Of a DNA stretch of 18,273 nucleotides, positions 7,544 to 14,985 are shown piece after piece. Position numbers and translations under genes: made by a program. The notes under the pieces are model-generated. The model was given only the letters and a program-made list of their open reading frames with translations, ran no database searches and was not told the origin of the DNA. The stretch spans positions 1-18,273 of the forward strand of contig JAYUMU010000053.1 of the NCBI GenBank assembly GCA_043762325.1. Reading direction: 5' to 3'. Position 1 is the stretch's first letter; every line of letters starts with the position of its first letter. Source of the stretch: JANXSS01 sp025356535. Lineage in GTDB: Bacteria; Pseudomonadota; Gammaproteobacteria; Burkholderiales; Burkholderiaceae_D.

Positions 7544-8185
7544 CTATTTGCCGAAGTTGACGGCCGGCGCGGTCGAGATCGCCTTTTCATTGTCGACCGT
7601 GAAGGCGGGCTTGACGTTGTACTTGAAGATCATCGCCGTCAGGTTGCTCGGAAAACTGCGCGCCAGCACGTTGTAGTCCTGCACCTGGGCGATGTAACGG
7701 TTGCGGGCGACCGTGATGCGGTTCTCGGTGCCTTCGAGCTGCGACTGCAGGTCGCGAAAACCGGCGTCGGCTTTTAGCTGCGGATAATTTTCGGTCACCA
7801 CCATCAGCCGCGACAGGGCCGACGACAGGTCGCCTTGCACCTGCTGGAACTTCTTGAAGGCTTCGGGATTGTTCAGCACTTCCGGCGTGATGGTCATGCC
7901 GGTTGCGGCGGCGCGGGCACGGGTGACGCCTTCGAGGGTTTCGCGCTCGTGGCTGGCATAGCCCTTGACCGTATTGACCAGGTTCGGAATCAGGTCGGCG
8001 CGGCGCTGGTACTGGTTGACGACTTCGCTCCATGCCGCCTTGACGGCTTCATCCTTGGTCTGGAACTGGTTGTAGCTGCAGCCGGAGAGCGCCGACACCA
8101 CCAGGACGATGGCAAGCCGGTTGCGGATGCGGGCGATGGGATTGAGGCGGTTGGTCGGCGGGTTGGCCGGCATGCAAGTCGTCAT
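7544..8185 (-). CDS. lemA: LemA family protein with lipoprotein signal
   Basis: A 213-residue LemA protein. LemA proteins have an N-terminal membrane anchor and a long helical bundle, and commonly sit beside TPM-domain genes; their function is still poorly defined. Seen: the membrane segment LAIVLVVSAL (about 24-33) ending in the lipobox LSGC with Cys36, then the LemA hallmark AWSEVVNQYQRRADLIPNLV (about 51-70) and TVKGYASHERETLEGVTRAR. The lipobox predicts a lipid anchor rather than the simple transmembrane anchor of many LemA proteins. ATG at 8185 is chosen because GGAGAG precedes it by five bases; the longer frame to 8275 has no site and would spoil the signal sequence. First gene of a three-gene operon, divergent from pyrF. 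Confidence 0.93.
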   Translation of the reverse strand: MTTCMPANPPTNRLNPIARIRNRLAIVLVVSALSGCSYNQFQTKDEAVKAAWSEVVNQYQRRADLIPNLVNTVKGYASHERETLEGVTRARAAATGMTITPEVLNNPEAFKKFQQVQGDLSSALSRLMVVTENYPQLKADAGFRDLQSQLEGTENRITVARNRYIAQVQDYNVLARSFPSNLTAMIFKYNVKPAFTVDNEKAISTAPAVNFGK

Positions 8186-8282
8186 GTTCTCTCCGTTGAA
8201 TTGTCTGGTGCAGGGCGGGCCGGGGTTGCAGAAAAGCACCGACGGCGCAGCCTGCGCAGGGCGAAACGATAGCACGGCACGT

Positions 8283-8288
8283 TACAAT
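8283..8288 (+). promoter_or_regulatory. Possible -10 box of pyrF
   Basis: TACAAT lies 37 nt before the pyrF GTG, which would give a leader of about 30 nt containing the AAAGGA ribosome binding site. The bases at the -35 distance are poor, so this is a weak call. The 140-bp lemA-pyrF gap must also hold the lemA promoter, which I could not place. Confidence 0.35.
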
Positions 8289-8325
8289 GCGGCTACCGGC
8301 CCGAGCGCCACAAAAGGATTTCGAC

Positions 8326-9186
8326 GTGACCTTCCTCCAACAGTTACGCAGCGCATGGACGGCCAGCGATTCGCTGCTCTGCGTCGGGCTCGACCCGGAC
8401 CTCGCGCGCATGCCGGCGCAGTTTCGCGGCAAGCCGGACGGCATCTTTGCCTTCTGCAAGGCGATCGTCGACAGCACCGCCGACCTGGTCTGCGCCTTCA
8501 AGCCGCAGATCGCCTATTTCGCGGCGCTGCGGGCGGAAGACCAGCTCGAAGCGCTGTGCCGCCATGTGCGCACCGCCTATCCGCACGTGCCGCTGATCCT
8601 CGACGCCAAGCGCGGCGACATCGGTGCGACGGCCGAGCAGTATGCGCGCGAAGCCTTCGAGCGGTATGACGCCAATGCGGTCACGGTCAATCCGTACATG
8701 GGCTCGGACTCGGTCGCGCCCTACCTGGAACGCGCCGACCGCGGCACCATCGTGCTGTGCCGCACCTCCAACCCGGGCGGCTCCGACCTGCAGTTTCTCG
8801 ACGCCGGCGGCACGCCGCTCTACCTGCATGTTGCGCGCCTGGTGGCCGAGCGCTGGAACAGCCACGGCCAGTGTGCGCTGGTGGTGGGCGCCACCTTTCC
8901 GGATGAACTGGCGCGCGTGCGCGCGGTGGTGGGCGACATGCCGCTGCTGGTGCCGGGCATCGGCGCGCAGGGCGGCGACATTGCCGCAACGGTTGCCGCC
9001 GGCCGCAGCGCCGACGGCGCCGGCATGATGATCAACTCGTCGCGTGCAATCCTGTATGCGACGCCGCAGGCGCACCTGCAGGAAGACTTCGCGCAGGCCG
9101 CCCGACGGGTGGCGCTGGAAACGCGCGACGCGATCAACGACTGCAGGCGCGCAGCCGCATTGCCGGCATCGGCGTCCGGCAAGTAG
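8326..9186 (+). CDS. pyrF: Orotidine 5'-phosphate decarboxylase, type 2
   Basis: Converts OMP to UMP, the last step of de novo pyrimidine synthesis, in the cytoplasm. The 286-residue length fits the long type 2 class. Seen: SLLCVGLDPDLA (about 16-27), AFKPQIAYFAA (about 56-66), the catalytic signature LILDAKRGDIGAT with the Asp-Lys-x-x-Asp set (about 89-101), NPYMGSDSVAPYL, and LLVPGIGAQGGD (about 207-218). The GTG at 8326 gives the family-typical start MTFLQQLRSAW and has AAAGGA upstream at 8313-8318. An in-frame ATG at 8287 would add 13 residues and falls inside the likely promoter. It stands alone, divergent from lemA and convergent with the dehalogenase gene, with a hairpin after its stop. 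Confidence 0.96.
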   Translation: MTFLQQLRSAWTASDSLLCVGLDPDLARMPAQFRGKPDGIFAFCKAIVDSTADLVCAFKPQIAYFAALRAEDQLEALCRHVRTAYPHVPLILDAKRGDIGATAEQYAREAFERYDANAVTVNPYMGSDSVAPYLERADRGTIVLCRTSNPGGSDLQFLDAGGTPLYLHVARLVAERWNSHGQCALVVGATFPDELARVRAVVGDMPLLVPGIGAQGGDIAATVAAGRSADGAGMMINSSRAILYATPQAHLQEDFAQAARRVALETRDAINDCRRAAALPASASGK

Positions 9187-9208
9187 AACGTGTTTTCGAA
9201 TGACCAGT

Positions 9209-9240
9209 GCCGGGCGGCCCATCGAACCTGGCCGCCCGGC
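9209..9240. terminator. Strong GC hairpin between converging pyrF and dehalogenase genes
   Basis: GCCGGGCGGCC (9209-9219) and GGCCGCCCGGC (9230-9240) pair perfectly over 11 bp with a 10-base loop. It lies 23 nt after the pyrF stop and 12 nt after the dehalogenase stop. Neither side has a proper T-tract, so it may act as a bidirectional transcription barrier or 3'-end protector rather than a classic intrinsic terminator. Confidence 0.55.
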
Positions 9241-9251
9241 GCCGCTACGGC

Positions 9252-10145
9252 TCAGGCGCTGAAGAAAGCCAGCATCTCGGCCAGCAAGGCATCGGGCTTT
9301 TGCTCGGGGATGAAGTGGCCGCAGTCGAAGGAGGTGCCGGTCACCGTCGCCGCGCATTTTGCCCGCCAGTCGGCCATCGGATCGAACATCCGGCCGACGA
9401 TGCCGTTCCTGCCCCAGACCAGGTGCAGCGGGCAGGCGATGCGCCTGTCGGCATCGGCGGCGTCGTGTTCCAGGTCGATCGAGGCGGCGGCGCGGTAATC
9501 CTCGCAGGCGGCGTGGATGGCGTCCGGACGGCAGAAGCAGCGTTCGTATTCCGCCATCGCCGCCGCATCGATGAAGCCGTGGCCGGCCGCGCCCCAGCCG
9601 CCGAGGAAGGTCTTGAGCAGGAACGGTGCGCTGTTGCCAACCAGGGTTTCGGCAACGGGGCGCGGCTGGATCAGCATGAACCAGTGAAAATACGCGGTCG
9701 CAAACGCCTGGTCGGTGCCGCCATACATGGTGGCCGTGGGCGAGATATCGAGCAGCATCATCTTCGTTACCGCAGCCGGATGGTCCAGCGCCAGACGGTG
9801 CGCCACCCGCGCACCGCGATCGTGGCCGCAGACGAAGTACTGCGCATGGCCGAGCGCGCGCATGAGTTCTGCCATGTCCTGCGCCATTACCCGCTTCGAA
9901 TAATTGCCGTGGTCCGCGTCACCTTCCGGCCGCGACGAGTCGCCGTAGCCGCGCAGGTCGGGCATCACCAGCGTGAAATGCTGGGCCAGGCGGTCGGCGA
10001 CCTGGTGCCAGATCACGTGGGTCTGCGGATAGCCGTGCAGCAGCAGCAGCGGCGGGCCGTTGCCGCCATGGCGCAGGTTGATCGTCACGCCATTGACGTC
10101 GATTTGCGCCAGGCTGAAAGCGTCGACGAACGTGCTGAACATCAT
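9252..10145 (-). CDS. Haloacetate (fluoroacetate-type) dehalogenase, alpha/beta hydrolase
   Basis: A 297-residue alpha/beta hydrolase predicted to hydrolyse a carbon-halogen bond of haloacetates. Seen: the oxyanion-side HGYPQTHVIW (37-46), the nucleophile loop GHDRGAR with Asp109, Arg110 and Arg113, the cap residues FHWF with His154 and Trp155, EDYRAA with Tyr217, and the catalytic His277 in CGHFIPEQKP. These match, in order and spacing, the nucleophile, carboxylate-binding arginines, halide-pocket residues and base of characterised fluoroacetate dehalogenases. Epoxide hydrolase is the alternative, but the HW pair argues against it. The ATG at 10145 overlaps the pncC stop (ATGA); an adjacent ATG at 10142 is equally possible. 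No signal peptide, so cytoplasmic. The natural substrate is not proven. Confidence 0.85.
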   Translation of the reverse strand: MMFSTFVDAFSLAQIDVNGVTINLRHGGNGPPLLLLHGYPQTHVIWHQVADRLAQHFTLVMPDLRGYGDSSRPEGDADHGNYSKRVMAQDMAELMRALGHAQYFVCGHDRGARVAHRLALDHPAAVTKMMLLDISPTATMYGGTDQAFATAYFHWFMLIQPRPVAETLVGNSAPFLLKTFLGGWGAAGHGFIDAAAMAEYERCFCRPDAIHAACEDYRAAASIDLEHDAADADRRIACPLHLVWGRNGIVGRMFDPMADWRAKCAATVTGTSFDCGHFIPEQKPDALLAEMLAFFSA

Positions 10146-10627
10146 GCGTGATCCAGGAAGCGGATCAGGCCGCGCAGCGCATGCTCGACGGTCTGGCGGC
10201 GAATCGCCTGACGGTCGCCGGCAAACACCAGGCGCTCGGTATGGGTGCGGTGGCCGTCGGTCCAGCCGAAGCAGACGGTGCCGACCGGCTTGCCGGGCAC
10301 CGCACCGCCGGGCCCGGCAATGCCGGTGGTCGACAGCGTGACGTGGGCATTGCTGTTGGTCAGCGCGCCCTCGGCCATGGCGGCGGCGATTTCCTCGCTG
10401 ACGGTGCCGTGCTGGGCGATCAGCGCTGCCGGCACGTCGAGCAGTTCGGTCTTGGATGCGTTCGAATAGGTGACGAAGCCGCATTCGAACCAGTTCGACG
10501 AGCCCGCCACGTCGGTGATCGCGCAGGCGACGCCGCCGCCGGTGCAGGATTCGGCCGCTGCCAGCAGCAAGCCCTTTGCCTGCAGCATGCGCCCGGTTTC
10601 GTTTGCCAGTTCGGTAAAGTCGTTCAT
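10142..10627 (-). CDS. pncC: Nicotinamide-nucleotide amidohydrolase PncC (CinA C-terminal domain)
   Basis: Deamidates nicotinamide mononucleotide to nicotinate mononucleotide, recycling the pyridine nucleotide. The 161-residue length is that of the stand-alone CinA C-terminal domain, without the N-terminal MoaB-like domain of full CinA. Seen: the signature AAAESCTGGGVA (about 23-34), FVTYSNASKTELL (about 51-63), VSEEIAAAMAEGA (about 75-87) and TTGIAGPGGA with KPVGTVCFGW (about 99-122). ATG at 10627 has GGAG about six bases upstream. The gene is often called cinA in genome annotations, but a competence role is not implied. It precedes and overlaps the dehalogenase gene. Confidence 0.94.
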   Translation of the reverse strand: MNDFTELANETGRMLQAKGLLLAAAESCTGGGVACAITDVAGSSNWFECGFVTYSNASKTELLDVPAALIAQHGTVSEEIAAAMAEGALTNSNAHVTLSTTGIAGPGGAVPGKPVGTVCFGWTDGHRTHTERLVFAGDRQAIRRQTVEHALRGLIRFLDHA

Positions 10628-10694
10628 TCATGTCTCCGGTACAGGTGCGGCGATGAAGTGCGCCGCCGGACTCACTTTACCATTTCGGCCCGGT

Positions 10695-10722
10695 GAAAAA
10701 TCGTCGTGTTGCGGCCGATTTC
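10695..10722 (-). terminator. Weak terminator-like stem after oplaH
   Basis: On the transcribed strand GAAATCG pairs with CGATTT across a loop of about 12 bases, and the second arm runs into TTTTTC. It begins 14 nt after the oplaH stop. The stem is short and AT-rich, so termination is uncertain. The pncC ribosome binding site lies further downstream. Confidence 0.3.
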
Positions 10723-10735
10723 AGCGCCATCGGTT

Positions 10736-13700
10736 TCAGGTCCTGCTGCGCTCTGCCTGTTCTGCCGGTTCTGCCGGTTCAGCAGCCGCACCATAACCGC
10801 CACCGCCCGGCGTCTCGATGACGAAGACGTCGCCCGCCTGCATCGTCACGCTGGCAACCGGGCCGAGCGCGTCAATGCTGCCGTCGGCGCGCTCGACGGT
10901 ATTGCGTCCGCAGGCGCCGGCCCCGCCCCCGGCCATGCCGAAGGGCGCGACCGTGCGGTTGTTCGACAGGATCTGCGCCGTCATCGGCGCCAGGAAGCGG
11001 ATTGCACGCACCGCGCCATTGCCGCCATGCCACTTGCCGTCGCCGCCGGAATGCGGCCGGATCGCATGCCGCTCGACCCGCACCGGATAGCGCCATTCGA
11101 AGACTTCCGGATCGGTCATGCGCGAGTTGGTCATGTGCGTCTGGACCGCGTCGCAACCGTTGAAACCATTGCCTGCGCCGGAGCCGCCGGCAATCGTTTC
11201 GTAATACTGATGCTGCGCATTGCCGAACGTAAAATTATTCATCGTGCCCGGCGCCGAGCCCATGTTGCCGAGCGCGCCATACAGCGCATTGGTGATGCAG
11301 CTCGACGTCTCCACGTTGCCGGAGACAACAGCTGCCGGATAGCGCGGGCTGAGCATCGAGCCGGGCGGGATGATGATGTTCAAGGGTTTCAGGCAACCGG
11401 CGTTGAGCGGTATGTCGTCCTCGATCAGGGTGCGAAAGACATACAGGACGGCGGCCGTGCAGATGGCGCTGGGCGCATTGAAATTGTCGGGCAGCTGCGC
11501 CGAAGTGCCGGTGAAATCGATGTCGGCGCTGCGCGCGGCGCGGTCGACCCGGATGGTCACGCGAATGACGGCGCCGTTGTCGAGCCGGTAGTCGCAGGCG
11601 CCATCCTGCAGGGCGCCGATGACCCGTCGCACCGCTTCCTCGGCATTGTCCTGCACATGCTGCATGTAGGCCGCCACCAGCGGCAGGCCGTAATGCGCCA
11701 CCATCTTGCCCAGCTCCTCGACACCCTTCTGGTTGGCCGCCACCTGGGCCTGCAGGTCGCCCAGGTTCTGCGCGATGTTCCTGGCAGGATGCGGGCCGGC
11801 GTCGAGCAGCGCGATCGTTTCGGCTTCCAGGAAGCGGCCGCCGCGCACCAGCTGGAAGTTCGTGATCAGCACGCCTTCTTCTTCGACCACGGTGCTGTTG
11901 GCCGGCATCGAACCCGGCGTGATGCCGCCGATGTCGGCATGATGGCCGCGCGAGCCGACATAGAACAGGATCGCGCCGCCGGCGGCATCGAAGACCGGTG
12001 TGATCACGGTGATGTCGGGCAGGTGGGTGCCGCCGTGATACGGGTCGTTCAACATGTAGACGTCGCCCGGCTGCATGCGGCCGGCGTTTTCGCCGATGAC
12101 GGTGCGGATGCTCTCGCCCATCGAGCCCAGGTGCACCGGTATGTGCGGCGCGTTGGCGATCAGGTTGCCGGCGGCGTCGAACAGCGCGCAGGAGAAATCC
12201 AGGCGCTCCTTGATGTTGACCGACATCGCGGTGTTCTGCAGGCGCAGGCCCATCTGTTCGGCAATGCTCATGAAGAGGTTGTTGAACACTTCCAGCAGCA
12301 CCGGGTCGGCGCTGGTGCCCGGCGCATGCATGCTGATGCGCGGCGTCACGCGCTCCAGCATCAGGTGGCCGGCATCGGTGATGGTTGCCTGCCAGCCGGG
12401 CTCGACGATGTTGGTGCCGTTCTGCTCGGCGACGATGGCAGGGCCGGCAATGCGTGCGCCGGGGTGCAGGGCGCGGCGCTCGAACAGCGGCGCAGCGTGC
12501 CACTGGCCGCCGGCATAGAGGCGAACGCTGGAAAGGGGAGTCGGTGCCGGCAGCGCGGCTTCGCCGGCCGCTGCACTGGCATGCCGCGCAGCGTCGCTTG
12601 TAGCGGGGCCGGAAGCAGCGGCAGCGTCGACGGAAACGGCATCGGCATCGGTTGCCCCGATCGCCTCCACCGAGATCGATTCGATCACCAGCGATTTACC
12701 CGGCATCAGGAAGGCATAGCGGCGGCGATAGGCATCGTCGAAGGCGCCGCGCATCGCCGCCAGGCTGGTCAGGTGCACCATGATGGTCGAGTCCGACCCG
12801 TCGTAGCGCAGGTGGGCCTGCCGCACGATGCCGATCTGTCCTGCAGTCAGTCCCTGCGCCAGCAAGGCGTCGCGCGCCGCGTCCGCCAGCCGGTCGGCCT
12901 CCTGCCCGGCGACGTCGAGCGCTGCCTGCGTCAGGGGCAGTTCCAGGGTTTTTTCGCGCATTGCCCGCTGCTCGGCCAGGCCCATGCCATAGGCCGACAG
13001 CACGCCTGCCAGCGCATGCGCAAACACCCGCGTCATGCCGAGCGCGTCGGCCACCCGGCAGGCGTGCTGGCCGCCGGCGCCGCCGAACGTGCACAGGGTG
13101 TAGTCGGTGACGTCGTGGCCGCGCTGCACCGAGATGAACTTGATCGCATTGGCCATGCGGCCGACGGCGATGTCGATGAAGCCTTCGGCCACCTGCTCGG
13201 GCGAGGCCGTGCTGCCGGTCGCTGCATTGATGCGTTCGGCCAGCAACGCGAACTGAGCGGCGACGTTTGCATGATCGAGCGGCAGGTCCGCCGCCGGTCC
13301 GAAGACAGATGGAAAATAAGCCGGCTGGATTTTGCCCAGCATCAGGTTGCAGTCGGTCACCGTCAACGGACCGCCGCGCCGGTAGCAGGCCGGACCGGGG
13401 TTGGCTCCGGCACTGTCCGGGCCGACCCGGTAGCGGCTGCCGTCGAAATGCAGGATCGAGCCGCCGCCGGCGGCCACCGTGTGGATGCGCATCATCGGCG
13501 CGCGGATGCGCACGCCGGCGACCTGGGTATCGAAGTCGCGTTCGAATTCGCCGGCGAAATGCGAGACATCGGTCGAGGTGCCGCCCATGTCGAAACCGAT
13601 CACGCGCGTCAGGCCGGCAGCCTGCGCGGTGCGCGCCATGCCGACGATGCCACCGGCCGGGCCGGAAAGGATCGAATCCTTGCCCTGGAACAGGTGGGCA

Positions 13701-14464
13701 TCGGTCAGGCCGCCGTTACTCTGCATGAACAGCAGGCGCACGTCCTGCATGCTGGCGGCGACCTGGTCGACATAGCGGCGCAGGATCGGCGAAAGATAGG
13801 CATCGACCACGGTGGTGTCGCCGCGGGCGACGAGCTTCATGAGCGGACTGACCCGGTGCGATACCGATACCTGCGCAAAGCCGATCTGTTCGGCCAGCGC
13901 GGCAATCGCCGCTTCATGCTGCCAGTGACGGTAGCCATGCATGAGCACGATTGCCAGGCTGCGGAAGCCGGCATCGAAGGCGGCTTGCAACTGCGTGCGC
14001 ACGGCAGCCGCATCGAGCGGCACGACGACCGCGCCATCGGCGGCGATGCGCTCGCCGACCTCGATCACATGACCGTAAAGCGGTTCCGGCAAGACGATGT
14101 GGCGATCGAACAGGCGCGGCCGGTTCTGGTAGCCGATGCGCAGGGCGTCGCCGAAGCCGCGCGTGATGCACAGCGCCGTCGCCGCGCCGCGCCGCTCCAG
14201 CAGCGCATTGGTGGCAACCGTGGTGCCCATCTTGACCGAGGCGACCAGCGCCGCGGGAATCGGCGCATCCGTTGCCAGGCCAAGCAACTGGCGCATGCCG
14301 GCCAGGGCCGCATCGGCATACTGCTCGGGATTTTCCGACAGGAGCTTTCGGGTGACCAGGCTGCCGTCCGGGCGGCGCGCGACGATGTCGGTGAAGGTGC
14401 CGCCACGGTCGATCCAGAATTGCCAGCGCGGCGCCTGCGCGTCTGCCCCGGCGATGGCGCTCAC
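10736..14464 (-). CDS. oplaH: 5-oxoprolinase (HyuA-HyuB fusion), ATP-dependent
   Basis: Predicted to open 5-oxo-L-proline to glutamate using ATP, as in the eukaryotic-type single-chain enzyme; hydantoinase activity on related rings is the alternative. The 1242 residues hold two fused domains. The HyuA half has RGGTFTDIVARR (20-31), a second nucleotide-binding FDMGGTSTDVSHFAG (about 285-300) and FGGAGGQHACRVADALG (about 460-477). The HyuB half starts near 715 (DPVLLEVFNNLFMSIAEQMG) and includes YMLNDPYHGGTHLPDITV (about 802-819). The GTG at 14464 overlaps the pgpA stop (GTGA) and places RGGTFTDI at the normal position; the frame extends further upstream only across pgpA. The C-terminus carries an Ala-Glu-Pro type repeat. 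A long antisense open frame covers it but is an artefact of GC-rich codon use. Confidence 0.92.
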   Translation of the reverse strand: MSAIAGADAQAPRWQFWIDRGGTFTDIVARRPDGSLVTRKLLSENPEQYADAALAGMRQLLGLATDAPIPAALVASVKMGTTVATNALLERRGAATALCITRGFGDALRIGYQNRPRLFDRHIVLPEPLYGHVIEVGERIAADGAVVVPLDAAAVRTQLQAAFDAGFRSLAIVLMHGYRHWQHEAAIAALAEQIGFAQVSVSHRVSPLMKLVARGDTTVVDAYLSPILRRYVDQVAASMQDVRLLFMQSNGGLTDAHLFQGKDSILSGPAGGIVGMARTAQAAGLTRVIGFDMGGTSTDVSHFAGEFERDFDTQVAGVRIRAPMMRIHTVAAGGGSILHFDGSRYRVGPDSAGANPGPACYRRGGPLTVTDCNLMLGKIQPAYFPSVFGPAADLPLDHANVAAQFALLAERINAATGSTASPEQVAEGFIDIAVGRMANAIKFISVQRGHDVTDYTLCTFGGAGGQHACRVADALGMTRVFAHALAGVLSAYGMGLAEQRAMREKTLELPLTQAALDVAGQEADRLADAARDALLAQGLTAGQIGIVRQAHLRYDGSDSTIMVHLTSLAAMRGAFDDAYRRRYAFLMPGKSLVIESISVEAIGATDADAVSVDAAAASGPATSDAARHASAAAGEAALPAPTPLSSVRLYAGGQWHAAPLFERRALHPGARIAGPAIVAEQNGTNIVEPGWQATITDAGHLMLERVTPRISMHAPGTSADPVLLEVFNNLFMSIAEQMGLRLQNTAMSVNIKERLDFSCALFDAAGNLIANAPHIPVHLGSMGESIRTVIGENAGRMQPGDVYMLNDPYHGGTHLPDITVITPVFDAAGGAILFYVGSRGHHADIGGITPGSMPANSTVVEEEGVLITNFQLVRGGRFLEAETIALLDAGPHPARNIAQNLGDLQAQVAANQKGVEELGKMVAHYGLPLVAAYMQHVQDNAEEAVRRVIGALQDGACDYRLDNGAVIRVTIRVDRAARSADIDFTGTSAQLPDNFNAPSAICTAAVLYVFRTLIEDDIPLNAGCLKPLNIIIPPGSMLSPRYPAAVVSGNVETSSCITNALYGALGNMGSAPGTMNNFTFGNAQHQYYETIAGGSGAGNGFNGCDAVQTHMTNSRMTDPEVFEWRYPVRVERHAIRPHSGGDGKWHGGNGAVRAIRFLAPMTAQILSNNRTVAPFGMAGGGAGACGRNTVERADGSIDALGPVASVTMQAGDVFVIETPGGGGYGAAAEPAEPAEQAERSRT
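10753..10788 (-). repeat. Degenerate 9-bp repeat coding the OplaH tail
   Basis: Reading leftwards, four 9-bp units related to GCAGAACCG encode AEP-AEP-AEQ-AER near the end of OplaH. Two units are identical to each other on the plus strand (GTTCTGCCG at 10759-10767 and 10768-10776). Copy number could vary between strains. Confidence 0.55.
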
Positions 14465-14985
14465 AGCACGCGCCACAGGGCAAACAGCAGCAGCGTGTAG
14501 AAGGCGGCCATGATGTCGTCCCACATGACGCCGAAGCCGCCTTTCAGATGCCGGTCGAAGTAGCCGATCGGCGGCGGCTTGACCATGTCGAAGAAGCGAA
14601 ACCAGACGAAGGCCCAGAACTGGGTGGCGCCGCCGGCCGGCGTCAGCAACAGCAGCACCAGCCAGAAGGCGATGATTTCATCCCAGACCATGCTGCCATG
14701 GTCGGCAATGCCGAGGTCGCGCCCGGTCTTGTCGCAGGCCCAGACGCCGACCAGAAAGCCGACGCCGATGATGATCGCCCAGTTCAGCGGCGTAAAGAGC
14801 GCCGGCCAGCGGGCTGTCAGCAATGCATACGACAGCCATGCATAGAGGGTGCCGGAGGTGCCTGGCATCCAGGGCGCCAGGCCGCTGCCGAAACCCTGCG
14901 CCAGCAGATGCGCCGGATGGGACAGCATGAAACGGGCGTTGGGTTTGCGCACCTGCGCGGTCTGTCCGGATTCCAGGGTGATCAT
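14461..14985 (-). CDS. pgpA: Phosphatidylglycerophosphatase A
   Basis: Inner-membrane phosphatase that converts phosphatidylglycerophosphate to phosphatidylglycerol. The 174-residue length is typical. Seen: LAQGFGSGLAPWMPGTSGTL (about 28-47), the acidic catalytic region CDKTGRDLGIADHGSMVWDE (about 84-103), RFFDMVKPPPIGYFD (about 129-143), and hydrophobic segments around 50-80, 104-118 and near the end (MAAFYTLLLFALW). ATG at 14985 overlaps the thiL stop as ATGA, and its own TGA overlaps the oplaH GTG, so the three are probably translationally coupled. The frame is open well upstream inside thiL, but that extension is spurious. Confidence 0.95.
   Translation of the reverse strand: MITLESGQTAQVRKPNARFMLSHPAHLLAQGFGSGLAPWMPGTSGTLYAWLSYALLTARWPALFTPLNWAIIIGVGFLVGVWACDKTGRDLGIADHGSMVWDEIIAFWLVLLLLTPAGGATQFWAFVWFRFFDMVKPPPIGYFDRHLKGGFGVMWDDIMAAFYTLLLFALWRVL

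Noticed and set aside
9252..10631. A 459-codon frame suggesting a longer dehalogenase fused to an N-terminal domain
   Set aside because: The first 162 codons are an out-of-frame reading of pncC, rich in Arg/Gly/Ala. The dehalogenase starts at the ATG at 10145.
10706..14500. A 1264-codon open frame on the plus strand, antisense to oplaH
   Set aside because: It mirrors oplaH almost end to end. oplaH has clear HyuA/HyuB motifs, while the antisense product is an Arg/His/Ala-rich low-information sequence with no domain. Long antisense frames are expected opposite GC-rich genes.
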